DNA from: CAYOID01 sp964573115 | GTDB taxonomy: Bacteria > Desulfobacterota > Desulfovibrionia > Desulfovibrionales > Desulfothermaceae | DNA length: 9,238 nucleotides | Reading direction: 5' to 3' | Assembly (NCBI GenBank): GCA_964573115.1 | Contig: CAZNIP010000106.1 | Location: forward strand, 1 to 9,238 | Part shown: in pieces, positions 1 through 6,776 of the stretch | How the letters are laid out: every line of letters begins with the position of its first letter | Position numbering within the stretch: position 1 is the stretch's first letter | The notes under the pieces: generated by a model | What the model was told of the DNA's origin: nothing | Database searches by the model: none | What the model saw: the letters and a program-made list of their open reading frames with translations, nothing else | Program-made: the position numbers and the translations under genes

Positions 1-988
1 TCAGGTAGAGGTTGTCCACCTTGGAGCGATCGACCACGGGTCGGTCCAGCTGAGGCCTTGGCTTGGTCAGGGATGTCTTGCCCTGGACCCCTTCGGTGAA
101 GCAGCGGGTCAGCCCCTCGTCCAGGTCGAAGGAGGCCCCGGCGATGAGCACCCGGTGCTCCATGCGGTCCCGGGGGAGGTTGTGATTGGTGTACAGGACG
201 CCCACCACCGGGAGCAGGCCGCCCATGGAGAGGTCCTTGAGGGTGATCGTGACGTTGCTCGCAGCGTAGAACTCGATCATCTCCCTGGCCAGGTGCGAAT
301 CCACGGTCCGGGGGTCGATGCTCGGGGCCGCGTTTTCCGGCCCGATGGTCTGAATCAGGGCGTGGCGCTCAAAAATCTCGCAGGAGGCCTGAATCAGGGC
401 CTCGCCCATGGTGTTCCCGGCAGCCATCCCGTTGGAGCCGTGGATATAGGCTGCAAAGCTGATCGGCACCTTGACCGGCTCCCCCTTCAGGAGCGATGTG
501 CCGTCGACCCAGTGGGAGCACATGTGCGAACCCTTGATGGATTCGATGTCCTGCCCAGTGAGCTGGGTCTCCCTGGTCAGAAGCTCCTCGATGCTCAGGG
601 CCTGGGCCAATTCGTCCTGATGGGCCCGGACGTACCCCGGCAGCCACTCGAAGTTGAGGAAGCTCTGGGTCTCGGGGCCATAGAGGGCCGGGACATTGAA
701 GCGCACCTCCTCCTCAAAGACCGGGTAGAAGAGGCCTCCGCTGAACCTCTCGGCCAGCTCGGCATGGGCGCTGGCCGCAGCCAGTTCAGGGCTCACGCCC
801 TTGCCCTCGCAGATGATCCTGATGGATTCGTTCCAGATCCTTCCCCAGTACAGGGTGTCTGACATTTTGACCTGGTGATACTCGATCTCCAGCCCCAGTT
901 TTTCGAAACCCTGCTTGATGCGGGCCAGGGTGTTGGCCGGGTGGTCGCACTTGCCGAACTCGTTTCTGATCTGGTTGGAAAAATCCAT
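1..988 (-). CDS. ycaO: YcaO-family ATP-dependent protein (3' end outside window)
   Basis: The gene is open from an ATG at 988 to the left edge: 329 codons, no stop. A ribosome site (AAGGA, 6 bases before the ATG) and a strong promoter support this start. Visible YcaO hallmarks are GKG at residues 62-64 followed by AELAER (Glu77, Glu80), SNGMAAGNT at 185-193 followed by a helix ending in EIFER (Glu204, Glu207), and TEGVQ near 298-302. These acidic and amide residues form the ATP/Mg site in the family. The arrangement resembles E. coli YcaO, a protein of nearly 590 residues, so roughly the C-terminal 40% would lie off-window. YcaO enzymes activate amide backbones with ATP, giving azolines or thioamides in peptides. 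E. coli YcaO is instead linked to RimO-dependent methylthiolation of ribosomal protein S12. The family call is firm; the substrate cannot be told from this fragment. The protein is probably cytoplasmic, as no signal peptide or membrane segment is seen. Confidence 0.88.
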   Translation of the reverse strand, partial: MDFSNQIRNEFGKCDHPANTLARIKQGFEKLGLEIEYHQVKMSDTLYWGRIWNESIRIICEGKGVSPELAAASAHAELAERFSGGLFYPVFEEEVRFNVPALYGPETQSFLNFEWLPGYVRAHQDELAQALSIEELLTRETQLTGQDIESIKGSHMCSHWVDGTSLLKGEPVKVPISFAAYIHGSNGMAAGNTMGEALIQASCEIFERHALIQTIGPENAAPSIDPRTVDSHLAREMIEFYAASNVTITLKDLSMGGLLPVVGVLYTNHNLPRDRMEHRVLIAGASFDLDEGLTRCFTEGVQGKTSLTKPRPQLDRPVVDRSKVDNLYL

Positions 989-1022
989 TCTCCGTCCTTG
1001 GATCGAGATTTGTGGGCCCCAG

Positions 1023-1052
1023 GGTATAATGAACGGCGCGTCGAGCTGTCAA
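1023..1052 (-). promoter_or_regulatory. Sigma-70-type promoter of the YcaO gene
   Basis: On the minus strand a perfect -35 box TTGACA (1047-1052) is followed after 18 bases by TATACC (1023-1028), or after 17 bases by TTATAC. Transcription would begin near 1016, giving a leader of about 28 bases that contains the AAGGA ribosome site of the ATG at 988. This is the clearest sigma-70 promoter in the window. Confidence 0.68.
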
Positions 1053-1130
1053 GTTTGTGCTTTACCCTGGCAAAGCGAAAAAGATGAGCTTCAATCCGTT
1101 CGGCGTGATGATTCAAGGCGACTTGAAAGG

Positions 1131-1161
1131 TGCGGCTGCATCTTGAGTTTTTGCAGTCGCA
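1131..1161 (-). terminator. Hairpin just after the stress-protein stop codon
   Basis: Arms TGCGGCTGCA (1131-1140) and TGCAGTCGCA (1152-1161) pair over 10 positions with one imperfect pair around an 11-base loop. The hairpin starts 3 bases beyond the stop codon at 1164-1166 of the minus-strand stress-protein gene. No T-run follows on the minus strand, so it is not a classical intrinsic terminator. It may stabilise the mRNA 3' end or assist termination. Confidence 0.4.
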
Positions 1162-1163
1162 TC

Positions 1164-1685
1164 TTACTTCAGAAGCGGCACGCTCAGAACTGGAATAGTG
1201 GCCTGGCGGGTCACTTTTCGCACTGTAGAGCCCAGCATGTCTTCGATGAAGCTATGTCCATGCGTTCCCATGACAATAATGTCAAAGCCGTGTTCTTTGG
1301 AAACCTCCAGAATCTTCTCTGCAGGGTCTCCCCGTAAGACAAGGACTTCATCCATCTCAAAAGACAACAATGCTGAATCTGTGTTCACGTTTTCTGCAAA
1401 CTTGCTTAATGCCTCTTCTGCTATGACATTTTCCCGACTCTTCCCGATAAGGGCTTCCCTGACTTCATCCCTTTGGCGCTCTTTAATGGCCAACAGTTGA
1501 TCCTCATCCAGGACATTGATCAGGTAGGGTTCAATACTGCTGTTGTCTATCAAGACATGAAGTATGGTAATGCTGGCATTGTAACAATTGGCCATGCTGA
1601 CTGCATAGGAAAAAGCATGCAGAGATGTGTCCGAAAGATCTGTTGTGTAAAGAATTCTCTTTATTTGAGCCGGTTTGACCTTCAT
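1164..1685 (-). CDS. Universal stress protein, UspA family, single domain
   Basis: This is a 173-residue cytoplasmic protein with one Usp fold. The N-terminal strand KRILYTTDLSD carries the nucleotide-contacting Asp16. ILHVL (41-45) is the second core strand. RGDPAEKIL (118-126) and DIIVMGTHGH (135-144) precede the phosphate-binding loop, and the closing strand is IPVLSVPL. Single-domain Usp proteins bind ATP or AMP and are induced by starvation and stress. The loop here has 8 residues between its second Gly (143) and the Gly-Ser (152-153), where ATP-binding members usually have 9, so nucleotide binding is uncertain. The ATG at 1685 is preceded by GGGAGG at ideal spacing. The frame stays open upstream to a TTG at 1826, but those 47 residues do not look like Usp sequence. 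The gene is clearly lower in GC than its neighbours, which suggests different ancestry. Confidence 0.87.
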   Translation of the reverse strand: MKVKPAQIKRILYTTDLSDTSLHAFSYAVSMANCYNASITILHVLIDNSSIEPYLINVLDEDQLLAIKERQRDEVREALIGKSRENVIAEEALSKFAENVNTDSALLSFEMDEVLVLRGDPAEKILEVSKEHGFDIIVMGTHGHSFIEDMLGSTVRKVTRQATIPVLSVPLLK

Positions 1686-1801
1686 TGCATCCTCCCTGTT
1701 CTTCAATTTAACCCTGGCAGATACGACTGCGTACAGGCGTCTGGCAGTTGGGACAATCGACTGACCCCTGGGTCCATCACTTTCGACTTTGTGCACCAAT
1801 G

Positions 1802-1864
1802 TCAACCATTCCAGAACGTTCTCCAAGATTTCAAGGGGTGGCTGTAGGCGACCAGAATTTTCAT
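1802..1864 (-). other. Short ORF with strong ribosome site in the stress-protein leader region
   Basis: Between the HAD stop and the stress-protein start, a GGAGGAGCC-ATG signal opens a 20-codon frame starting MKILVAYSHP and ending in TGA at 1802-1804. The start resembles the first strand of a Usp or flavodoxin-like fold. It could be a leader peptide, the degraded 5' end of a lost gene, or chance. The stop overlaps a TTGACA hexamer (1800-1805) for which no convincing -10 box is seen. Confidence 0.25.
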
Positions 1865-1880
1865 GGCTCCTCCAGGCGAA

Positions 1881-2642
1881 TCAGTGTTTGAGTCCAGAGT
1901 CCACGAGCTTCTCCAGTCCCGACCAGTCGCTGATCCTCAGGGACTGGACCAGGGGGGATTCCTTCTGTTCCGGGGACACCCCCGGGGCGAAGGCCAGCTC
2001 GTTGTCCCGGACATAGGTCATCCAGACCGGCCGGATGCCGGCCTGAGAGGCCCCGTCCACATCGGCTTCGGGGTTGTCCCCGATGTAGAGCATCTGCTCG
2101 GGAGCAACCCCCATGGCCCGGGTCAGGGCGGAAAACGAACCGGGGTGGGGCTTGCGCAGCCCCAGGTCCCCGGAGATGATCAGGGCCTGAAAGTGTCCGG
2201 TCATGCCGGTGTCGTCAAGGATGGCCCGGGCCGCCGGGGGGTGGGTGAAGTTGGAGAGCAGTCCGAGGGTGTACCTCCGGCCCAGGGAAGCCAGGATGTC
2301 CAGAGTTCCGGGAATGAGCCTGGCGTGCTCGGCAAAGGCGGAGAAGTAGTCCTCCACCGCCTGGGCGATCCTGTGGTCGCCGGGTTCGACGGGGTGGCCC
2401 AGTGACTTCAGGGCCTGACTGACCCAGAAGCGGTTGTGGGTCTCCAGGCCTGTCTGCCTGGCCGAGAGGATGTGCTCCAGGGCGGCTTCGCGATGGGCCT
2501 GGAGAAAAACGTCCCGTTCGAGCTTCAGACCGTTGGAGCTCAGGCTCTGCCAGAGCCGCCCCAGAGCGTCCTCCAGGGCTTCCGGTTCTATGGTGATCAG
2601 GGTGTTGAAGAGGTCAAAGCCGATGGCCGAGATGTTCTGCAT
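1881..2642 (-). CDS. HAD-superfamily hydrolase (subfamily IA-like)
   Basis: The 253-residue cytoplasmic protein contains all four HAD motifs: FDLFNTL with nucleophile Asp10; LLSN with Ser130; RKPHPGSF with Lys164; and IGDNPEADVDGA (from 187) with acidic metal ligands. Residues of about 20-90 between motif I and the core form a helical cap of the C1 type, as in phosphoglycolate phosphatase, YjjG-like nucleotidases and 2-haloacid dehalogenases. The position two residues after the nucleophile is Phe12. Phosphatases carry Asp there, while dehalogenases carry an aromatic residue. The reaction therefore cannot be assigned, and a phosphatase name would be unsafe. The ATG at 2642 was chosen because AAGGAG lies 8 bases upstream; a longer frame to 2717 adds 25 residues of low-complexity sequence. 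The gene follows typA on the same strand 124 bases away and may be read from it. Confidence 0.85.
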   Translation of the reverse strand: MQNISAIGFDLFNTLITIEPEALEDALGRLWQSLSSNGLKLERDVFLQAHREAALEHILSARQTGLETHNRFWVSQALKSLGHPVEPGDHRIAQAVEDYFSAFAEHARLIPGTLDILASLGRRYTLGLLSNFTHPPAARAILDDTGMTGHFQALIISGDLGLRKPHPGSFSALTRAMGVAPEQMLYIGDNPEADVDGASQAGIRPVWMTYVRDNELAFAPGVSPEQKESPLVQSLRISDWSGLEKLVDSGLKH

Positions 2643-2679
2643 GGCATGAGCTCCTTGATCAAACTGACCGATTCTCCCC

Positions 2680-2707
2680 CCCCTGCTCGACGAGCCGGGG
2701 TTTTTTT
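2680..2707 (+). terminator. Rho-independent terminator in the plus orientation
   Basis: On the plus strand CCCC (2680-2683), one mismatch and GCTC (2685-2688) pair with GAGC (2692-2695) and GGGG (2697-2700) around a 3-base loop. Seven T follow directly (2701-2707). This is textbook intrinsic-terminator form, yet both flanking genes lie on the minus strand. It would stop antisense transcription running towards typA. Read on the minus strand the same hairpin has no T-run. Confidence 0.6.
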
Positions 2708-2766
2708 CTTCCCTCAACCATCCTTCCTCAACCCTCGACCTTCAGCTTTGCCAGAGGCAAAGCTGA
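2706..2766 (-). repeat. Hairpin plus heptanucleotide repeat element, copy 1 (3' end of typA)
   Basis: A perfect 11-base-pair stem (2742-2752 with 2756-2766, loop AGA) abuts the typA stop codon at 2767-2769. On the minus strand it continues into about five degenerate 7-base units from 2740 down to 2706, with units such as GGTCGAG and GGTTGAG. The hairpin can act as an mRNA 3' end of typA, although no T-run follows. The same hairpin design and heptad tract recur at 9145-9207 in the opposite orientation, so this is a dispersed repeat and not a simple terminator. Confidence 0.65.
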
Positions 2767-4590
<1,824 letters not shown>

Positions 4591-4620
4591 CCTTCTGTCC
4601 TCATTGAGGTACGGTCTTGC

Positions 4621-4649
4621 TGTCTACGGCATCAGGCAGGTCTTGTCCA
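4621..4649 (-). promoter_or_regulatory. Possible typA promoter
   Basis: On the minus strand TGGACA (4644-4649) is separated by 17 bases from TAGACA (4621-4626). The -35 box matches consensus at 5 of 6 positions, the -10 box at only 3 of 6. Position and orientation suit typA, with a leader of about 25-30 bases. Confidence 0.33.
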
Positions 4650-4683
4650 GGGCAAAGGCAAGCGGCAGGGGGTGAAAGTCGTT

Positions 4684-4719
4684 GACTGGTTTGCAAAGCA
4701 GTCAGGTCTTCTTTAGGAT
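4684..4719 (+). promoter_or_regulatory. Palindrome overlapping a possible promoter of the zinc-ribbon gene
   Basis: A 20-base palindrome (4684-4703) has arms GACTG and CAGTC, an inner TTT/AAA and one G-G mismatch on each side of the centre. It overlaps a weak -35-like TTGCAA (4691-4696), which is 17 bases from TAGGAT (4714-4719). This geometry is typical of a repressor operator. The downstream gene starts at 4779, leaving a leader of about 55 bases. Confidence 0.33.
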
Positions 4720-4778
4720 GGGAGTCTTCGGGTCAGAGAGGGAACAGTGCTTTTGAACACGGGCCACAAGGAGAAATC

Positions 4779-5216
4779 ATGACAGGACATCAACCCCATG
4801 TGGGTGAAATCATAGAATCCCATTGCCGCAGATGCAACGACCGCACGGGTCACGCCATCGTCTCGTTTGTCGACGGCGCCGTGGCCAAGGTTCAGTGCCG
4901 GGCCTGCGGCAGTGTGCACAAGCACCGGGCTGACAGGAGCACCTCCCGGAAGTCCGCTCCGGGAACATCGCGATCCAGGTCTTCAGCCGGCAAAGCCCCG
5001 GCCATCGACCCTCTGTGGAAGGAAAAGATCGAGTTGCGGGACAGGAGCCGGGCCAAGCCTTACAGCATGGATTGTCAGTGCGTGGTGGATGAGCTTCTGG
5101 AGCACCCGAGGTTCGGGACAGGGATTGTTCGAGAGCTGGTGGCCCCGAACAAGATCAGGGTCCTGTTTCAGGAAGGCCCCAAGCTGCTGCGCTGCGCTCC
5201 GTTTCAGAAGGGGTGA
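4779..5216 (+). CDS. Conserved protein of unknown function: zinc ribbon plus SH3/tudor-like C-terminus
   Basis: This 145-residue protein has two parts. The N-terminus holds two Cys pairs, CRRC (16-19) and CRAC (40-43), spaced as a zinc ribbon. A basic, Ser/Arg-rich linker runs from about 47 to 75. The C-terminus (about 95-141) contains LLEHPRFGTGIVREL followed by NKIRVLFQEGPKLLRC. That pattern (HPxFGxGxV, then a strand ending in a Gly-containing turn) resembles the small tudor/SH3 domains at the ends of UvrD/PcrA helicases and of CarD-type proteins, which bind RNA polymerase. I recall similar uncharacterised proteins in deltaproteobacteria, but no function. A nucleic-acid or transcription-complex role is inference only. 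The start is firm: AAGGAG lies 5 bases before the ATG. It is the only plus-strand gene here, divergent from typA and convergent with the aldo/keto reductase. Confidence 0.85.
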   Translation: MTGHQPHVGEIIESHCRRCNDRTGHAIVSFVDGAVAKVQCRACGSVHKHRADRSTSRKSAPGTSRSRSSAGKAPAIDPLWKEKIELRDRSRAKPYSMDCQCVVDELLEHPRFGTGIVRELVAPNKIRVLFQEGPKLLRCAPFQKG

Positions 5217-5255
5217 CTCTGTCTGAGCAATCTCGTCCTGGCATTTCAAGATCCC

Positions 5256-5284
5256 TTTCAGCGCTGCCGCTGGCCGCGCTGAAA
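5256..5284 (+). repeat. Hairpin of the shared repeat family, copy 2, at the edge of the gap
   Basis: Arms TTTCAGCG (5256-5263) and CGCTGAAA (5277-5284) pair perfectly. A ninth pair, one mismatch and an inner GCC/GGC pair follow, around a GCT loop. It lies 39 bases after the stop of the zinc-ribbon gene in a convergent intergenic region, where it may act as a 3' end. Outer and inner arms match copies 1 and 3. Any heptad tail would fall within the unsequenced gap. Confidence 0.6.
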
Positions 5285-5384
5285 NNNNNNNNNNNNNNNN
5301 NNNNNNNNNNNNNNNNNNNNNNNNNNNNNNNNNNNNNNNNNNNNNNNNNNNNNNNNNNNNNNNNNNNNNNNNNNNNNNNNNNNN
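5285..5384. other. Assembly gap of 100 N
   Basis: Exactly 100 N is the usual placeholder for a scaffold gap of unknown size, so downstream coordinates and the true gene-to-gene distance are uncertain. The left contig ends in GCTGAAA and the right contig begins with GCTGAAA, the outer arm of the hairpin family. The break therefore falls within or between repeat copies. Frames read through the gap have no meaning, and a gene hidden inside it cannot be excluded. Confidence 0.97.
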
Positions 5385-5431
5385 GCTGAAACATCTCTCC
5401 TTGATGCTTCTGTTTGCTGCTCTCTGTCCTC

Positions 5432-5463
5432 TGCACCTGCTCTCCAGGCTTTGTGCAGGTGCA
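5432..5463 (-). terminator. Inverted repeat downstream of the aldo/keto reductase gene
   Basis: Arms TGCACCTGC (5432-5440) and GCAGGTGCA (5455-5463) are perfect over 9 bases with a 14-base loop. They lie about 42 bases beyond the reductase stop codon at 5506-5508. No T-run is present on either strand, so it may serve as an mRNA 3' structure. The remaining sequence from 5385 to 5505 shows nothing else I can name. Confidence 0.35.
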
Positions 5464-5505
5464 TCGACAAAGGGGTGTCAGGGGACGTGGCAGCCATGAG
5501 AAATT

Positions 5506-6531
5506 TCAGGACACCCTGGCCAGGTCTTCCTGATACATCTGGTAGTGCTCCCTGAGCATCTCCGGAATGGGCAGGTCATAGGGGCACTTGTCCACGCATT
5601 CCCCGCAGTCTTCACAAAGGGTCACGCTCTCCATGGCCCTGCGGGCAAAGGAGACCGCGGTCTCCCTGGACATCCGGGAGACGAACAAGGGATAGCCCAT
5701 GGCCATGGTCACCATGACCCCATGGGGACATGGCAGACAGTATTCGCAGCGCCTGCAGAAACGCCGGCCCAGCTCATCCCGCAAGCCTTCCATCCTGGCC
5801 AGGTCCTCGGAGGTGACGACGTTCTCCCGTTCATAGATGGCCACGACCTGGTCCACGGCTGCTTCTGAGTCGAAGCCTGGAATGGGAATGACGTCCGGGG
5901 ACTGCCTGAGAAAGGTGAAGGCCAGGTCTGCATCGTTGATCACCCCTCCGGCAAAGGGCTTCATGGCCAGGATGCCCATTCTGCGCTCCCGGGCATCTGG
6001 AAAGAGCCCCTCCAGGGGTTCGGTCTCGATCAGGTTGAGGGGGAACTGGACGGTGTCAAAGACATCGGTTCTGGTCATCATCACGGCCATGTCCAGGCTG
6101 TGCGAGGTGACCCCCAGGGATCTGATCTGTCCCTTGTCCAGGGCCTTGGACAGGGCGTCCATGGCTCCGCCGGGACCGGTGATCTCCTGCCACTCGTCTT
6201 CCCTGGAGACCTGATGGAGCTGAAAGACGTCGATCACATCGGTCTGCAGGGCCCGCAGGCTGTTTTCCAGCTGTTCCCGGGCCCCTTCCCTGTCCCGCTT
6301 CATGGTCTTGGTGGCCAGGACGACCTGATCCCGGACGCTGTGCAGGGCCCGGCCGATCTTTTCCTGGCTGTCCTTGTACAGGTGGGCGGTGTCGTACAGG
6401 GTGATGCCCTGGTCAAAAGCCCTTTTCAGGACCCTTTCAGCTTCGGGGTTGTCCAGGCGCAGGATGGGGATGCCGCCGAATCCCAGCTCGGAAACGGTCA
6501 GCCCCGTCCGGCCCAGCTGTCTGGTCTTCAT
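5506..6531 (-). CDS. Ferredoxin-type aldo/keto reductase (COG1453-like) with two 4Fe-4S motifs
   Basis: The protein is 341 residues. The N-terminal TIM barrel opens with RQLGRTGLTVSELGFGG. The catalytic tetrad of aldo/keto reductases is intact: Asp47 and Tyr52 in DTAHLY, Lys75 in ATKT, and His106 in FQLH. The C-terminal part holds two cysteine clusters, at 259/262/265/268 (CxxCxxCxxCP) and 306/309/312/316 (CxxCxxCxxxCP), typical of iron-sulfur aldo/keto reductases in anaerobes. The family is thought to reduce carbonyl substrates, with electrons passing through the Fe-S centres. Its natural substrate is not known, and nothing nearby identifies it. There is no signal peptide, so it should be cytoplasmic. 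A GGAG lies 7 bases before the ATG. It is transcribed towards the gap and convergent with the zinc-ribbon gene. A possible promoter lies just upstream. Confidence 0.93.
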   Translation of the reverse strand: MKTRQLGRTGLTVSELGFGGIPILRLDNPEAERVLKRAFDQGITLYDTAHLYKDSQEKIGRALHSVRDQVVLATKTMKRDREGAREQLENSLRALQTDVIDVFQLHQVSREDEWQEITGPGGAMDALSKALDKGQIRSLGVTSHSLDMAVMMTRTDVFDTVQFPLNLIETEPLEGLFPDARERRMGILAMKPFAGGVINDADLAFTFLRQSPDVIPIPGFDSEAAVDQVVAIYERENVVTSEDLARMEGLRDELGRRFCRRCEYCLPCPHGVMVTMAMGYPLFVSRMSRETAVSFARRAMESVTLCEDCGECVDKCPYDLPIPEMLREHYQMYQEDLARVS

Positions 6532-6555
6532 GGTCGAACTCCGGGGGTTGAGGCT

Positions 6556-6744
6556 TTACTGAGCGCTGACCATAGCAGAATGGGGATGGGAGATAAAGGT
6601 GCGGAAGGGGACGGTCTCGGGTTGAGTCCGAAGCACAGGAAGCGGCGTGTCCCGAAAACGGAGCAGATGCCAGGTGAGGGCATGATACCGGCATTTGCCG
6701 GTTTTGAGGTGCATGTGTCGGCGAGCCCTGCGATTCATCGTCAT
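6556..6744 (-). CDS. Possible small basic protein (doubtful)
   Basis: A 62-codon frame (starting MTMNRRARRHMH, rich in Arg and His) fills the space between the cyclic-di-GMP gene stop and the aldo/keto reductase start. It leaves 32 and 24 bases on its two sides. A GGTGA-containing ribosome site lies about 5 bases before the ATG. I recognise no family, and a 7-base-pair palindrome (6687-6702) sits inside it. The tidy fit favours a gene; the odd composition and the possible reductase promoter inside its end argue against one. Confidence 0.22.
   Translation of the reverse strand: MTMNRRARRHMHLKTGKCRYHALTWHLLRFRDTPLPVLRTQPETVPFRTFISHPHSAMVSAQ
6569..6597 (-). promoter_or_regulatory. Weak promoter candidate for the aldo/keto reductase gene
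   Basis: On the minus strand TATGGT (6569-6574) lies 17 bases after TTTATC (6592-6597), about 38 bases before the reductase ATG. The -10 box matches 4 of 6 positions and the -35 box only 3 of 6. Confidence 0.25.
6687..6702. repeat. Palindrome ACCGGCATTTGCCGGT
   Basis: A 16-base inverted repeat has 7-base arms around a 2-base centre. It lies in the interval between the cyclic-di-GMP gene and the reductase gene. It may be an mRNA hairpin or a protein-binding site for reductase expression. No T-run follows on the minus strand. Confidence 0.4.
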
Positions 6745-6776
6745 GAGTTCACCTTTTTTGCCGTGATGTCCACGTC

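Noticed and set aside
155..862. Long plus-strand open frame opposite the YcaO gene
   Set aside because: It is a shadow of the minus-strand gene in GC-rich sequence: no recognisable domain, and the opposite strand has all YcaO motifs and a promoter.
1025..1030. TATAAT hexamer on the plus strand
   Set aside because: There is no matching -35 box at 16-18 bases and no plus-strand gene downstream. It is the complement of the minus-strand -10 region of the YcaO promoter.
1800..1805. TTGACA on the minus strand as a stress-protein promoter
   Set aside because: No acceptable -10 box lies 16-18 bases downstream, so it was not called as a promoter.
1686..1826. N-terminal extension of the stress protein from a TTG at 1826
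   Set aside because: The 47 extra residues lack Usp features, and a strong GGGAGG site sits before the ATG at 1685.
5155..5497. Minus-strand frames running across the N block
   Set aside because: The gap length is arbitrary, so a frame through it is meaningless, and neither flank resembles a known protein.
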